64,000 nucleotides of DNA. It comes from UBA4416 sp964543545 (GTDB lineage Bacteria > Bacteroidota > Bacteroidia > B-17B0 > Aurantibacillaceae). The stretch is from assembly GCA_964543545.1 (NCBI GenBank), contig CAZIYT010000002.1, forward strand, positions 620,001-684,000, given 5' to 3'. Position 1 is the stretch's first letter, and every line of letters starts with the position of its first letter. Made by a program: the position numbers and the translations under genes. The notes below the pieces were generated by a model. It made no database searches. It was given only the letters and a program-made list of their open reading frames with translations, and had not been told where the DNA came from. This document shows positions 44,162 through 53,622 of this stretch, piece after piece.

Positions 44162-45082
44162 ATGGTCAAAACCATCATCGTCCTGCTCTTTACCATCATT
44201 GTGATTCCTATTGTTTCCGTTTATGTGGATGAGCCGCTTACGGCTCAGCAAAAGGAGATCCTGGTGCATTTGCTTTGGGCGGCTTTGGCGGTGGCGCTGC
44301 TCTGCTTTGCCGTAGGGCATCTGACCAACAACAACAGCCAGGTGGATAAGCTCTGGAGCATCCTGCCCATCGGCTATGCCTGGTATGTGGCCTACGCGGC
44401 CGATTTTGCCGATCGCCCGGTATTGATGGCCGTGCTGGTGACGATCTGGGGTGCGCGCCTCACCTACAACTTCTCGCGGCGCGGCGCTTACCGCTGGAAG
44501 TTCTGGACCGGTGAGGAAGACTACCGCTGGGAGATCCTGCGCAACAACCCGCTCTTCAAAGGCAAGAAAGGACGCTGGGTGCTTTTTCATTTGTTCTTTA
44601 TTTGTTTGTATCAGAACGGCCTCATCCTCTTATTTACGCTGCCTGTTTTAGTGACGGTGAAAGCCGCCGATAACCACCTCACAGCCATGGACGCTGTGCT
44701 CTCCGTTCTCATCCTGCTCTTCATTGTTATCGAAACCATTGCCGACCAGCAGCAGTGGAATTTTCATCAGGAAAAACAACGCTTAAAAAATTCCGGAGCA
44801 GCAATGCCGGAAGCCTATGCCAATGGCTTTGTCAGTAGCGGCCTGTGGAAGCTGGTGCGCCATCCCAACTACGCTTCCGAGCAATCCATCTGGATCGTGT
44901 TCTACTTTTTCAGCGTGGTGGCTACCGGGCAGTGGATCAACTGGTCGATGGCGGGCTGCCTGCTCCTGGTGATCCTTTTCCAGGGAAGCTCCGATTTCAG
45001 CGAAGGCATCTCTGCTTCCAAATACCCTGCTTACGAAGCCTATAAGAAAAAGACCGGGAGGTTTCTGCCGAAGGTGTTTTGA
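44162..45082 (+). CDS. DUF1295 family membrane protein (steroid 5-alpha-reductase-like)
   Basis: A 306-residue integral membrane protein with about six to seven helices. The C-terminal region carries the family pattern: FHQEKQRLKNSGAA, GFVSSGLWKLVRHPNYASEQ (~228-247, with the RHPNY motif) and SASKYPAYEAYKKKTGRFLP at the end. These resemble the NADPH-binding part of steroid 5-alpha-reductase and isoprenylcysteine methyltransferase-like proteins. A reductase or methyltransferase acting on a lipid is likely; substrate unknown. It stands alone, downstream of the 41-bp array. Confidence 0.88.
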   Translation: MVKTIIVLLFTIIVIPIVSVYVDEPLTAQQKEILVHLLWAALAVALLCFAVGHLTNNNSQVDKLWSILPIGYAWYVAYAADFADRPVLMAVLVTIWGARLTYNFSRRGAYRWKFWTGEEDYRWEILRNNPLFKGKKGRWVLFHLFFICLYQNGLILLFTLPVLVTVKAADNHLTAMDAVLSVLILLFIVIETIADQQQWNFHQEKQRLKNSGAAMPEAYANGFVSSGLWKLVRHPNYASEQSIWIVFYFFSVVATGQWINWSMAGCLLLVILFQGSSDFSEGISASKYPAYEAYKKKTGRFLPKVF

Positions 45083-45365
45083 TAATGACCGGGATTACCG
45101 GCTCCACAAAACCGCATACCCATGTACGGGGGCTAAGCGCAGGCGAAACCCCAATTAAGGGAACACGCTCACTATCCATAAGATTGCTTCGGCTCCCTGC
45201 CTCGGCCTCGCTATGACGGAACAGCGATGTTATACTCCTGGGTGTTAATCACAGTAGCTTGTGCCCGAAGCCCCGAAACCAGCGTAGAATCTTTTCCTCA
45301 GCCCTCCCCTATTCTATTGGCATTTGATTTTAACATTTAGAATCATAAACCAAACCATAAACCAA

Positions 45366-45800
45366 ATGAAAAACCTAATCATCCTTGCCATGCTTGTCCT
45401 GGGGACAGGCATCGCAGAATTAAAAGCACAACAACCGGCCGTCGTCATCAGCGACAAAACAGGCTGGCACAAGATCGGCGAAACCAAAGTTGACTTCACC
45501 AGGGATCACGATGAGGTAGCCGTGATGGGAGCCGACAGATTTGCCACCATGAAATTCAAAGTAACCGACGCAGCCATCGACCTTACCAGCGCTGAAATTT
45601 TCTATGAAAGCGGCGACAACCAAAAGGTAAATCTGGGCTACGCCATCAAAGCACCGGGCGAAAGCAGAGTAATCGACCTGAATGGTGGCGAACGCGCCAT
45701 CAAAAAGATCGTGTTCAACTACAAAACCATCCCGAACTACAAAGACAAAAAAGCGCACGTCGAGATTTGGGGCAACAAAACCAACACCGACAGGAAGTAG
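45366..45800 (+). CDS. Small exported protein, DUF2541-like
   Basis: Start taken at ATG 45366, which gives signal peptide MKNLIILAMLVLGTGIAELK (cleavage near AQ); an earlier ATG at 45324 adds 14 unlikely residues. The mature ~120-residue domain has GWHKIGETKVDFTRDHDEVA, DRFATMKFKVTDAAIDL, and ESRVIDLNGGERAIKKIVFN YKT, a pattern I associate with DUF2541 proteins; confidence moderate. A beta-sandwich exported to the periplasm or surface is likely. Function unknown. Confidence 0.75.
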   Translation: MKNLIILAMLVLGTGIAELKAQQPAVVISDKTGWHKIGETKVDFTRDHDEVAVMGADRFATMKFKVTDAAIDLTSAEIFYESGDNQKVNLGYAIKAPGESRVIDLNGGERAIKKIVFNYKTIPNYKDKKAHVEIWGNKTNTDRK

Positions 45801-45817
45801 TTTTTTTTAGAATGATA

Positions 45818-45857
45818 GAATGCACCTGTCCGAATGTTCATTCGTTCAGGTGCATTC
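45818..45857. terminator. Large hairpin between two small exported-protein genes
   Basis: GAATGCACCTG (45818-45828) pairs with CAGGTGCATTC (45847-45857), and an inner CGAATG/CATTCG stem lies between them. The T-tract after it is weak, so termination is probable rather than certain. Confidence 0.5.
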
Positions 45858-45900
45858 CATTTATTAGCATCAACGTTCCATTCTTCTTACCTTCGCCAAC

Positions 45901-46341
45901 ATGAAACACATCTTACTCATAGCATCCCTGGCTTTGGCTGCCTGTAGCACCAACCCTCATGCGGAAGGCGAAGCAACGGAAGCAACAACAGAAAACGCCA
46001 CCAACTACCAGTACGAGCCCGTGGTATCTACCATCCACGGTACCTTGTCTACTAAAGTGTACTGGGGCCCTCCGGGCTATGGCGAAGATACCACGGTCGA
46101 TGAAAAAGAAAATGTCTACCTGCTATTGCTGGACAAAGGCATCAACATCAAAGCACCAAAAAAAGACCTGAGCGATGGCTATAATGCTGCCATCAACAAC
46201 GTGATGCAGCTCCAGCTGGTAAACCAGCAGAGCCTCGATGCTTACCTCCATAAAAAGGTAACTATCACCGGAACCTTATTCGGTGCGCAAACCGGCCATC
46301 ACCATACGGATGTGCTGATGGATGTGAAGAGCATTAACTAA
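45901..46341 (+). CDS. Lipoprotein with DUF4431 domain
   Basis: A 146-residue lipoprotein: MKHILLIASLALAACS has a lipobox with Cys15. After a short Glu/Thr-rich linker comes a single domain: YEPVVSTIHGTLSTKVYWGP, PGYGEDTTVDEKENVYLLLL, and the characteristic C-terminus KKVTITGTLFGAQTGHHHTD V. The GPPGYGED and TGHHHTDVL motifs are typical of DUF4431 proteins. The family has no established biochemical role that I know of; the His cluster could bind a metal. It is separated from the preceding gene by a hairpin. Confidence 0.85.
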   Translation: MKHILLIASLALAACSTNPHAEGEATEATTENATNYQYEPVVSTIHGTLSTKVYWGPPGYGEDTTVDEKENVYLLLLDKGINIKAPKKDLSDGYNAAINNVMQLQLVNQQSLDAYLHKKVTITGTLFGAQTGHHHTDVLMDVKSIN

Positions 46342-46352
46342 AATTTTTATCT

Positions 46353-46467
46353 AAACCACATAGGCACATAGAAAAACAAAGAGGACGGAACAAGGTGATC
46401 ATGGTGTTGTGTAACTGACTATGTTTCCCCAGCTGCTCCCTCTGTCTCTATGTTACTATGTGGTTTT
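46353..46467. repeat. ACCACATAG palindromic element, copy 3
   Basis: Left arm AAACCACATAGGCACATAGA and right arm CTATGTTACTATGTGGTTTT, 115 bp apart end to end. It lies between the convergent DUF4431 and YfhO genes. Confidence 0.6.
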
Positions 46468-46482
46468 AAAATGATTTAAGCT

Positions 46483-49107
46483 TTAGTTCTTATACTGGAT
46501 CTCCTGCTTTTTAGCCGCCATATACAGGCCGGCAGCCACACTCAGCAACAGGAGAATGGAGCCGATGAGGGCGATCGTATTTCCTGTTTTATAAATGGCC
46601 GGTTCAAACTTAAATTCCACCTGGTGCTTTCCTGCCGGGATCTCCATGCCTCTCAGCACATAATCCACGCAGGTATGCGGTGTCAGCTTGCCGTCGATAT
46701 AGGCATTCCAGCCTTTCGGGTAATAGATCTCCGAGAACACCGCAAAGCCCTTGTCTTTGGCTTCGGTTTCGTATACCAGGTCGTTGGGCTTGTAAGACTG
46801 TAAGGTGATTTTTCCATCATTGCTATAAGAGTCGCCCACGGTAGCCAGCGCTTTGTTCTTTTGCTGGATAATGGCTTCGCGCTTGGTATTGACGTTGTAC
46901 AGGCCTACGATCTCCGAATCGGCATTGGCTACGGTTTTAATATGCTTAATGAACCAGGCATTACCATTGGCCTGCGGGTTTTCGATCGGCACCGTTTGCT
47001 CCTTGGTAGGCACCACCACATATTTGGTGTTGAGCATATTGAGCACGTTGAGCTTCGCCATGTGGATGTTCATCAGGGAATCGTTCTGCACCGCGGCATT
47101 CAGGCCATCGTAAAACATCCCGATCTCCTTATCGAGGTGGAAGTCGATGATCTCCTGGTATTTTTTCAGCTTGGCGCCGTGGTAGCCGCCAATCGATTTA
47201 TGGTAGTACGACGTTGCGGCATCGTTCCAGGTGCTTACCGATAAGTTCAGCACGCGGTAGTCGAGGCTCTTGTCTGCCAGGATCTGCTCGTCGGCCGGCG
47301 ATTTTTCCGGGGCGGCTTCATACTGAGCCTTAGGAACGAAATTGCTTTTGTTCAGGTAGCGGTCGGCCACGGGCCAGAGATCGGCCACCAGGAAAATGGC
47401 AATAGCGACGAGGAACAATTCCATTTTTAATTTTTTGGTTACATACAGGAACAGGAAGCCTGCCGATAGTACGATGAATACCAGCGAGCGCATGGCATCG
47501 CTTTTAAAAATCGCTTCCCGCGCTTTTTCAAGGTTCGATAAGTATTCGGGCATGAACTGCGCGATCTGTGCATCGGTAGCGCCGCTCTGCTTGAACTGGC
47601 TGGCCGTTTGCACCTCTTCGCCGTCGGCAATAAAGCTGTTGGTAACCGTAGGTGCCAGCCAGCTGATGAGGCAAAAGCCACCGATCACAATCACCGACAC
47701 GATCAGCGCCGTCTTCATATCAATGGCTTTTTTAATCCCCGGAAAGGAAACCGTGGTATTGGCAGCCGAGGCTTTGATGAATTTATCCAAAGCCAAAACC
47801 GCCAGCAGCGGAATGGTGAGCTCGGCAATGACGAGGATCATCGACACCGCCCGGAACTTGTTATAGCCCGGCACATAGTTCATGAAGAGCTCCGTGAGGC
47901 CCATAAAGTGCTTGCCCCAGGCCAGCATCACCGAAAGCAGGGTGGCCGCAAAGAGCGCCCATTTCAGGGGATGGTCCACAATGATGAGCCCCAGGAAAGC
48001 CAGGAGCATCACAATGGCACCGATGTACACCGGTCCGCTGGTAAAAGGCTGATCGCCGAAGTAGGCGCTGCTGCCCGCAATCTGCTCCCGCATTTGCGGA
48101 TCCACACCCTTCAGGGCATCCTTATCGGTAGTGGCAATGGCCGATGAGCCGCCGCCCTTGAAATTCGGGATCAGGAAGGTAAAGGTTTCCCCTACCCCGT
48201 AGCTCCACTGCGTGGCATAATCCTTATCGAGGCCGGAAGTAATGTTCTCTTTATTCGTTTTTTGGTTGGCATTGATCGTGAGCTCCGTTTTGCCACGCGT
48301 GGTATACTTGCCGTATTCGTAGGTAGCCAGGAGGTTACCTGCATTGGGCAATACGCCGATGATGGAAGCCACGATGAATAAGCCAACCGCAATTCCAAAA
48401 GGCCGGAGCTCTTTTTTCAGCAATAAGGCTATAAATGAGCCCAGGCCTATGCCCTTGAGCTTTACCCTGCTTTGCACGATGGTATGAATGAAATAAGTCA
48501 GGAACACAATTCCGAATAAGATGAATCCGTAATAAGAAATCTGCACGTGGTTGGCATTGAGCTCCAGCGCCATGAACAGCGTGCTCACCGCAAAGCCCAG
48601 CCAGTAGCGGCCCCGCAGCAGTAAGATAATGCCGCCCAGCAATGGCGCCAGGTAACCGATGGCATTGGCCTTGGAGTTGTGCCCCGCTTCGATGATGATG
48701 AAAAAATAGGAAGAGAAGCCGTAGGCCAGCGCCCCCACAATGGCCAGCCAGGGATTGATCTCCAGGCAGAGCAGTAAAATAAAAAAGCCGACAAAATACA
48801 GGAAGATATAGCCCGTAGGATGTGGTAAAAAGGCATGGAAGGCCTTATCGATCGTCCCCAGCCAATTGCCCGGGTAAACCGTAGAAACCTGGTACGCCGG
48901 CATGCCGCTGAACATGGAATTGGTCCACAGCGCTTCGCTATGCTCCGTATTCCGGAACGTAACTGCCTCCTGGCTCATGCCCCGGAACCGCACAATATCT
49001 CCCTGCATGAGGGACTTACCTGAAAAAGCGGGACTGAACTGAACGATGTTGATAATTGCGAAAACAGCAATGGCCACAATGTATGGCAGAAACTTCTTAA
49101 TATTCAT
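46483..49107 (-). CDS. YfhO family membrane protein, paralogue 1
   Basis: An 874-residue protein with about a dozen hydrophobic segments. The N-terminal part has the signature ALWTNSMFSGMPAYQVSTVY (~60-79) and the loop GHNSKANAIGYLAPLLGGII; the C-terminal ~250 residues are extracytoplasmic and end in a final helix (IALIGSILLLLSVAAGLYMA). PKGWNAYIDGKLTPHTCVDY and LRGMEIPAGKHQVEFKFEPA are typical YfhO motifs. YfhO-type proteins have a GT-C-like fold and act in lipoteichoic acid glycosylation in Bacillus; the role in Bacteroidota is unknown. It closely resembles the 852-residue paralogue at 50859-53417, with an extra ~15-20-residue insert near residue 215. Confidence 0.9.
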   Translation of the reverse strand: MNIKKFLPYIVAIAVFAIINIVQFSPAFSGKSLMQGDIVRFRGMSQEAVTFRNTEHSEALWTNSMFSGMPAYQVSTVYPGNWLGTIDKAFHAFLPHPTGYIFLYFVGFFILLLCLEINPWLAIVGALAYGFSSYFFIIIEAGHNSKANAIGYLAPLLGGIILLLRGRYWLGFAVSTLFMALELNANHVQISYYGFILFGIVFLTYFIHTIVQSRVKLKGIGLGSFIALLLKKELRPFGIAVGLFIVASIIGVLPNAGNLLATYEYGKYTTRGKTELTINANQKTNKENITSGLDKDYATQWSYGVGETFTFLIPNFKGGGSSAIATTDKDALKGVDPQMREQIAGSSAYFGDQPFTSGPVYIGAIVMLLAFLGLIIVDHPLKWALFAATLLSVMLAWGKHFMGLTELFMNYVPGYNKFRAVSMILVIAELTIPLLAVLALDKFIKASAANTTVSFPGIKKAIDMKTALIVSVIVIGGFCLISWLAPTVTNSFIADGEEVQTASQFKQSGATDAQIAQFMPEYLSNLEKAREAIFKSDAMRSLVFIVLSAGFLFLYVTKKLKMELFLVAIAIFLVADLWPVADRYLNKSNFVPKAQYEAAPEKSPADEQILADKSLDYRVLNLSVSTWNDAATSYYHKSIGGYHGAKLKKYQEIIDFHLDKEIGMFYDGLNAAVQNDSLMNIHMAKLNVLNMLNTKYVVVPTKEQTVPIENPQANGNAWFIKHIKTVANADSEIVGLYNVNTKREAIIQQKNKALATVGDSYSNDGKITLQSYKPNDLVYETEAKDKGFAVFSEIYYPKGWNAYIDGKLTPHTCVDYVLRGMEIPAGKHQVEFKFEPAIYKTGNTIALIGSILLLLSVAAGLYMAAKKQEIQYKN

Positions 49108-49537
49108 GTAGTGACGGTTTTAGGGCAAATATAACAATTATACCAAAGTAGCACACGTCTCCCAAACGGAGTGATAAACAAGTGCATAATTATGATTAGG
49201 CCAGATTATTTGGGCGTGCCGCTAACGCGGACAGGCTTTTCGTTCCAATCTTTTTGCCGCAATCCTCCCTTCACACAAGATCACAACTTGATAACCTTTT
49301 CCGTTGAAGATGGCAGTTTAGTGAGCGGCAAAAAGGATTTCCACTCCAATCCTTCACGCAATTTTACTCAATTTCAGCCCCTGTTGGTGTTATCAGCAAC
49401 AGGATACCAGAAGAGACATCACAAAAATCACCTGCTGCGCAGCGCTTTCTCAACAACACCATTTTGATAGTACGCGTTGATGGTATTCACCTTGCCCTCG
49501 CTATCCTCTCAGGATATCAGAAGGGACATCACAAGGA
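49108..49537. other. Gene-free region with dispersed element and duplicated gene tail
   Basis: About 430 bp. It contains the TTGGGCG-type element (49209-49360) and the first, untranslated copy of the tail of the S41 gene (49400-49509). The first ~100 bp must hold the promoter of YfhO paralogue 1. Confidence 0.6.
49209..49360 (+). repeat. Dispersed TTGGGCG-type intergenic element, copy 2
   Basis: Starts TTTGGGCGTGCCGC, contains CGTTCCAATCTTTTTGCCGC and CAAAAAGGATTTCCACTCCA, and ends ATCCTTCACGCA. Same plan as 7635-7732. Confidence 0.55.
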
Positions 49538-49619
49538 TTACCTGCTGCGCTGTGCTTTCTCAACAACACCATTTTGATAGTACGCGTTGATGGTATTCAC
49601 CTTGCCATCGCTATCCTCT
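49400..49619. repeat. 110-bp tandem duplication covering the 3' end of the S41 peptidase gene
   Basis: 49400-49509 and 49510-49619 are near-identical direct repeats with few mismatches. The second copy is the last ~27 codons of the S41 gene plus 3' flank. The first copy still encodes the same tail (NTINAYYQNGVVEKA) in the minus direction but lies beyond the TAA stop; its own stop is TGA. Confidence 0.85.
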
Positions 49620-50848
49620 ACAAATTCAATTTTGAAAAACTGGTTCCCCTTCGCCTTCATCAGGTTCTTTGCCATTGCCTCCAGTTCAAACTTCGGCCTG
49701 CCCGTACGCTGATAATACAATTTGCCGTTTTCAAATGTAAACACCCTGTCGCCGAAGGTGCCGCTATACCGTTGTAAGGTAATATCATCTATTGTCACCG
49801 GCTTATTGATCGCTCTCAGTAAAGCCAGCTGCCAGTTCAGGTTAAACAGCTCTGCACTGTCCTTTGCGGTGGCCAGCAGGTGCTCAAAGATTTTCAGTTC
49901 TGCGGTTTCCAATGCGTTATCCGCCGGAACACGGATGTCGGGCTGCACACCCCTGCCCTCCCAGTTGGTTTTAGTTACCGCATTCACGGCTTTCCCATAA
50001 GGAATCGAGAGCACAAAGCCATGCCCGGCCGGCCGTTCAAAGGTATTATGCGCGCCGCCACCGGTAGCTTCACCGATCACCGTGGCCCTTTTCAGATTTT
50101 TGAGATTGTAGGCAAACTCTTCCGCCGCCGAAAAGGTTTTATTGCTTGTGAGAAGGTACAAGGGCATGTTCACCATCGCACCCATGCTTGTATCCGGAGT
50201 CGTCCAAAACTCTATCGTGGAGTTTTCCGCGCGGTTGTATGTATCGTTGGTATGGATCCTGTCCTTAAAAAAATAACTGCAGATCATGGTTACCGTTTCA
50301 GGCGACCCTCCACCGTTCGTTCTCAAATCAATGATCAGGGCATTGGCATGAGAAACAAATGTCAGGGCCGCTTTCACTGTTTCCTTTCCGTAAATGTTGT
50401 CAGCCCAAAAGCGGTCCAATTGTATGTAACCAATGTTTCCATTTAGGATCTCCATTTTTGTAAGCCCGAAATTGGCTTGCTTTATGCCCTGTAAAGGATC
50501 TCCTGCTACTGCCTGCGGCGCTACCGGATGCATTAACTGAGCTTCCAAAACCGGGTTGTACTGGAGCATCAGGTGCCCATCGTGATATATGCTGTACAGG
50601 TCGTTGGTGAGCGCGCCCGAAAACCTGGCCCGGTCGGTGAAGGAATCATAGGCTTTCTCCTTCTGTCTCTTGCGGATATAGGCCGCCATTTTCTCAGCAG
50701 TGTCAGGATATACATAATTCCGGATCAGCAGATCCGCAACGCTATGAACAAGCTCAGCCTTTACGCTTTTGCTGAGGGGTATAGCGTTTTGCGCCCTGCA
50801 GCTCAATGTCCATAACAGTAAAAAGAAACAACAGGCCGCTGATTTCAT
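49538..50848 (-). CDS. S41 family peptidase (C-terminal processing/tricorn-like)
   Basis: A 436-residue exported protein (signal peptide MKSAACCFFLLLWTLSCRAQ). An IRBP-like N-terminal helical part (LVHSVADLLIRNYVYPDTAE) precedes the catalytic domain. Conserved segments are NIGYIQLDRFWADN, ALIIDLRTNGGGSPETVTMI, then the probable nucleophile serine in LTSNKTFSAAEEFAYNLKNL (about residue 235) and GEATGGGAHNTF. The classical PDZ domain is missing, which fits the short IRBP-type members. Substrate unknown. It starts 10 nt after the stop of YfhO paralogue 2 and is probably co-transcribed with it. Confidence 0.9.
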   Translation of the reverse strand: MKSAACCFFLLLWTLSCRAQNAIPLSKSVKAELVHSVADLLIRNYVYPDTAEKMAAYIRKRQKEKAYDSFTDRARFSGALTNDLYSIYHDGHLMLQYNPVLEAQLMHPVAPQAVAGDPLQGIKQANFGLTKMEILNGNIGYIQLDRFWADNIYGKETVKAALTFVSHANALIIDLRTNGGGSPETVTMICSYFFKDRIHTNDTYNRAENSTIEFWTTPDTSMGAMVNMPLYLLTSNKTFSAAEEFAYNLKNLKRATVIGEATGGGAHNTFERPAGHGFVLSIPYGKAVNAVTKTNWEGRGVQPDIRVPADNALETAELKIFEHLLATAKDSAELFNLNWQLALLRAINKPVTIDDITLQRYSGTFGDRVFTFENGKLYYQRTGRPKFELEAMAKNLMKAKGNQFFKIEFVEDSDGKVNTINAYYQNGVVEKAQRSR

Positions 50849-50858
50849 AGATCTGGTT

Positions 50859-53417
50859 TTACAACACGATCTCCTTCTTCTTCCAGGCGAGGTAGAATCC
50901 GGCGATCACCAGCCCGATCGCCACCAGGGAGCCGATCAGCGAGATCGTATTCCCGGTCTTGTAAATAGCCGGCTCAAATTTAAATTCGATTTTATGCTTG
51001 CCTGCCGGTACTTCCATGCCCCGCAGTAAATAATCCACGCAGGTATAAGGCGTCGGGTTTCCATCCACATAGGCGCTCCAGCCTTTCGGGTAATAGATTT
51101 CCGCGAACACGGCAAAACCTTTGTCGCTGGCCTCGCTTTCGTATACGAGGTGGTTTGGCCGGTAAGACACCATGCTGATCCGGCCTTCGGCTTTATAGCT
51201 TTCCGCCGGGTTAATGCCTTCCCTGTTCTTCGGCTGGATCAGGGCTTCCGTTTTGGTATTGGTATGCTCCAAAGCCACGATCTCCGAATCAGCATTGGCC
51301 ACCGTTTTCACCTGCTTCACAAACCAGGCATTGCCGTTGGCCTGCGGGTTTTTGATCGGGATGAGCTTGTCTTTGCCGGGATAAATGATGTAGCGCGTGT
51401 TCAGCATGTTCAGTACCGGAAGCTGCACGGTGAGCAGGCCCAACGTCGAATCGCTGTCAACGCTTCGCAGGCCCTCCGTAAAAGTGCCTATCTCACGGAA
51501 CAAATGAAAGCTGATGAGCTCATCGTATTTTTTGAGCTTGGCACCGTGGTAGCCGCCAATGGATTTGTGGTGATAGGACGTGGTGGCATCCTGGAAAGGG
51601 CTCACCGATAAATTCAACACGCGGTAGTCCAACGCCGGGTCCCGCAGGATCTCCTCATCAGCTTCCGTCTTCGCAAAAGCCGATTCCTGCTGCGCTTTGG
51701 AGATGAACTTCGTGCTGTTGAGATAGCGCGTGGCTACCGGCCAGAGGTCGGCGGCAAAGCAAATCCCGATGAGGGCAATGAACACCGGCGCTTTGATTTT
51801 TTTCAGGATCAGCAGGAACAGGCCTGCCGCCGCAATTACGATAAAGAGCAGGGAGCGGAGCGCATCGCTTTTAAAGATCGCGATCCGGGCCGTTTCCAGG
51901 TTCGCGAGGTAGCCCGGCAGGATCTGCGCCACCTGTGCTTCCGTGGCGCCGCTTTGCCTGAACTGCGTCACAAGCTCCGCTTCTTCGCCCGGCGCAATGA
52001 AGGTATTCACAGCCGTCGGCATGAGCACACCCAGCAGGCAAAATCCCCCGGTAACGATCAGGGAGATGAGCATCACTTTTTTGAGATCGAGGCTCCGGCT
52101 CATAGCCGGGAGCTTTACAGAGCCATTCTGCTCAGCCAGCTTCATGAACTTATCCAAAGCCAGGATCGCCAGCAAAGGCACGGTGAGCTCGGCAATGACC
52201 AGGATCATCGACACGGCTCTGAACTTATTATAGCCCGGCACATAGTCGAGAAAGAAAGAGCTGATCCCCATAAAAAAGCGTCCCCAGGAAAGCATCATGG
52301 CCAGGATGGTAACCGCAAACAGCGCCCATTTCACCGGGTGATCGATGATGAATAAGCCCAGGAAAGCCAGGAAGATCACGATGGCGCCGATGTACACCGG
52401 GCCAGCCGTTCCGCCCTGGTCGCCGAAATACGCATTGCCGCCTGCTACCTGTTCCCTGTAATCCGGCTCTACCGATTTAAGCGCGTCTTTGTCGGCATCA
52501 ATGATCCGGCTGGAAGCGCCGCCTTTAAAGTTCGGGATGAGCAGCGTAAACGTTTCCCAGATGCCATGGCTATAAGCTACAGCGTAATTCTTATCCAGCC
52601 CCGAGGTCTTATTCTCTTGGTTGCTTTGGCGGTCGGGCCCGATCGTCAGCTCCGTTTTGCCGCGCGTGGAATACTGCCCGTACTCATTAGTCGCCAACAG
52701 GCTGCCGGCATTGGGCAGGAAGCCAATGAGGCCCGCCGCTACAAATAAGCCCAGTCCCATCAAAAAGGATTTGAGCTGTTTTTCCCTGAGCGCCACAACG
52801 AAGTAAGCCAGGAATACAAAGGCAAAGATCATAAAACCGTAATAGCTGATCTGCACGTGGTTGGCATTGAGCTCCAGCGCCATAAACAGGGTGCTCACGG
52901 CGAAGCCAAGCCGGTACTTGCCGCGCATCAGCAAAATAATGCCGCCCAGCAAAGGCGCCAGGTAGCTGATGGCATTGGCTTTGGAGTTATGCCCCACTTC
53001 GAGAATGATAAAGAAATACGAGGAGAAGCCATAGGCCAGCGCGCCGGCAAAAGCCAGCCAGGGATTGATGTCCAGGCAGAGGAGCAAAATGAAAAAGCCC
53101 AGGAAGCACATAAAGATAGCGCCGCTGGGATGAGGAAACCAGAGATGAAAGACCTTATCCACCTGTGTGAACCAATTTCCCGGGTATAAAGCAGACACCT
53201 GGTAAGCCGGCATTCCGCCGAACATGGAATTGGTCCAGAGGCCTTCCTCATGCTGGCTTTGCCGGAAGTCTACCAGCTCCTTGCTCATGCCCCTGGCCTG
53301 GGTAATATCGGATTGGTTGATGACCTTCCCCGAGAATAAAGGACGGAAACAGATAAAGGTGATGATGGCAAAGGCGATGATCGCCAGGAAATGAGGAAGG
53401 TATTTTTTAGAGTTCAT
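50859..53417 (-). CDS. YfhO family membrane protein, paralogue 2
   Basis: An 852-residue polytopic membrane protein. It shares with its neighbour the segments GLWTNSMFGGMPAYQVSALY, GHNSKANAISYLAPLLGGII, LELNANHVQISYYGF, FLDYVPGYNKFRAVSMILVI and the C-terminal GWSAYVDGNPTPYTCVDYLL. The large external domain lies between ~residues 560 and 825, closed by a last helix (TISLIGSLVAIGLVIAGFYL). A GT-C-like transferase acting on an envelope glycoconjugate is the likely class. The S41 peptidase follows by 10 nt. Paralogue 1 lies beyond it, so the arrangement probably arose by local gene duplication. Confidence 0.9.
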   Translation of the reverse strand: MNSKKYLPHFLAIIAFAIITFICFRPLFSGKVINQSDITQARGMSKELVDFRQSQHEEGLWTNSMFGGMPAYQVSALYPGNWFTQVDKVFHLWFPHPSGAIFMCFLGFFILLLCLDINPWLAFAGALAYGFSSYFFIILEVGHNSKANAISYLAPLLGGIILLMRGKYRLGFAVSTLFMALELNANHVQISYYGFMIFAFVFLAYFVVALREKQLKSFLMGLGLFVAAGLIGFLPNAGSLLATNEYGQYSTRGKTELTIGPDRQSNQENKTSGLDKNYAVAYSHGIWETFTLLIPNFKGGASSRIIDADKDALKSVEPDYREQVAGGNAYFGDQGGTAGPVYIGAIVIFLAFLGLFIIDHPVKWALFAVTILAMMLSWGRFFMGISSFFLDYVPGYNKFRAVSMILVIAELTVPLLAILALDKFMKLAEQNGSVKLPAMSRSLDLKKVMLISLIVTGGFCLLGVLMPTAVNTFIAPGEEAELVTQFRQSGATEAQVAQILPGYLANLETARIAIFKSDALRSLLFIVIAAAGLFLLILKKIKAPVFIALIGICFAADLWPVATRYLNSTKFISKAQQESAFAKTEADEEILRDPALDYRVLNLSVSPFQDATTSYHHKSIGGYHGAKLKKYDELISFHLFREIGTFTEGLRSVDSDSTLGLLTVQLPVLNMLNTRYIIYPGKDKLIPIKNPQANGNAWFVKQVKTVANADSEIVALEHTNTKTEALIQPKNREGINPAESYKAEGRISMVSYRPNHLVYESEASDKGFAVFAEIYYPKGWSAYVDGNPTPYTCVDYLLRGMEVPAGKHKIEFKFEPAIYKTGNTISLIGSLVAIGLVIAGFYLAWKKKEIVL

Positions 53418-53622
53418 AGACGTTATAACCGTGTTTTTAGATCAGGCAACTATACTTCGGTGCTTGTTGTTAGTTCCGGCTTGTCACCCTGAGCGAAGCC
53501 GAAGAGCGACAAACGCTCCGCCTTTGGCAGTAGCTCTCAACAACAGTCCATCAACAAATATAATCATCGCTCCGGGATTTTAAGAACGGAGACGGATAAT
53601 TTATTCGTATTTTAGCAGGCGC

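Noticed and set aside
47608..48147. 179-codon plus-strand frame within YfhO paralogue 1
   Set aside because: Shadow of a strongly supported membrane protein gene; composition rich in His/Arg/Gln as expected of an antisense frame.
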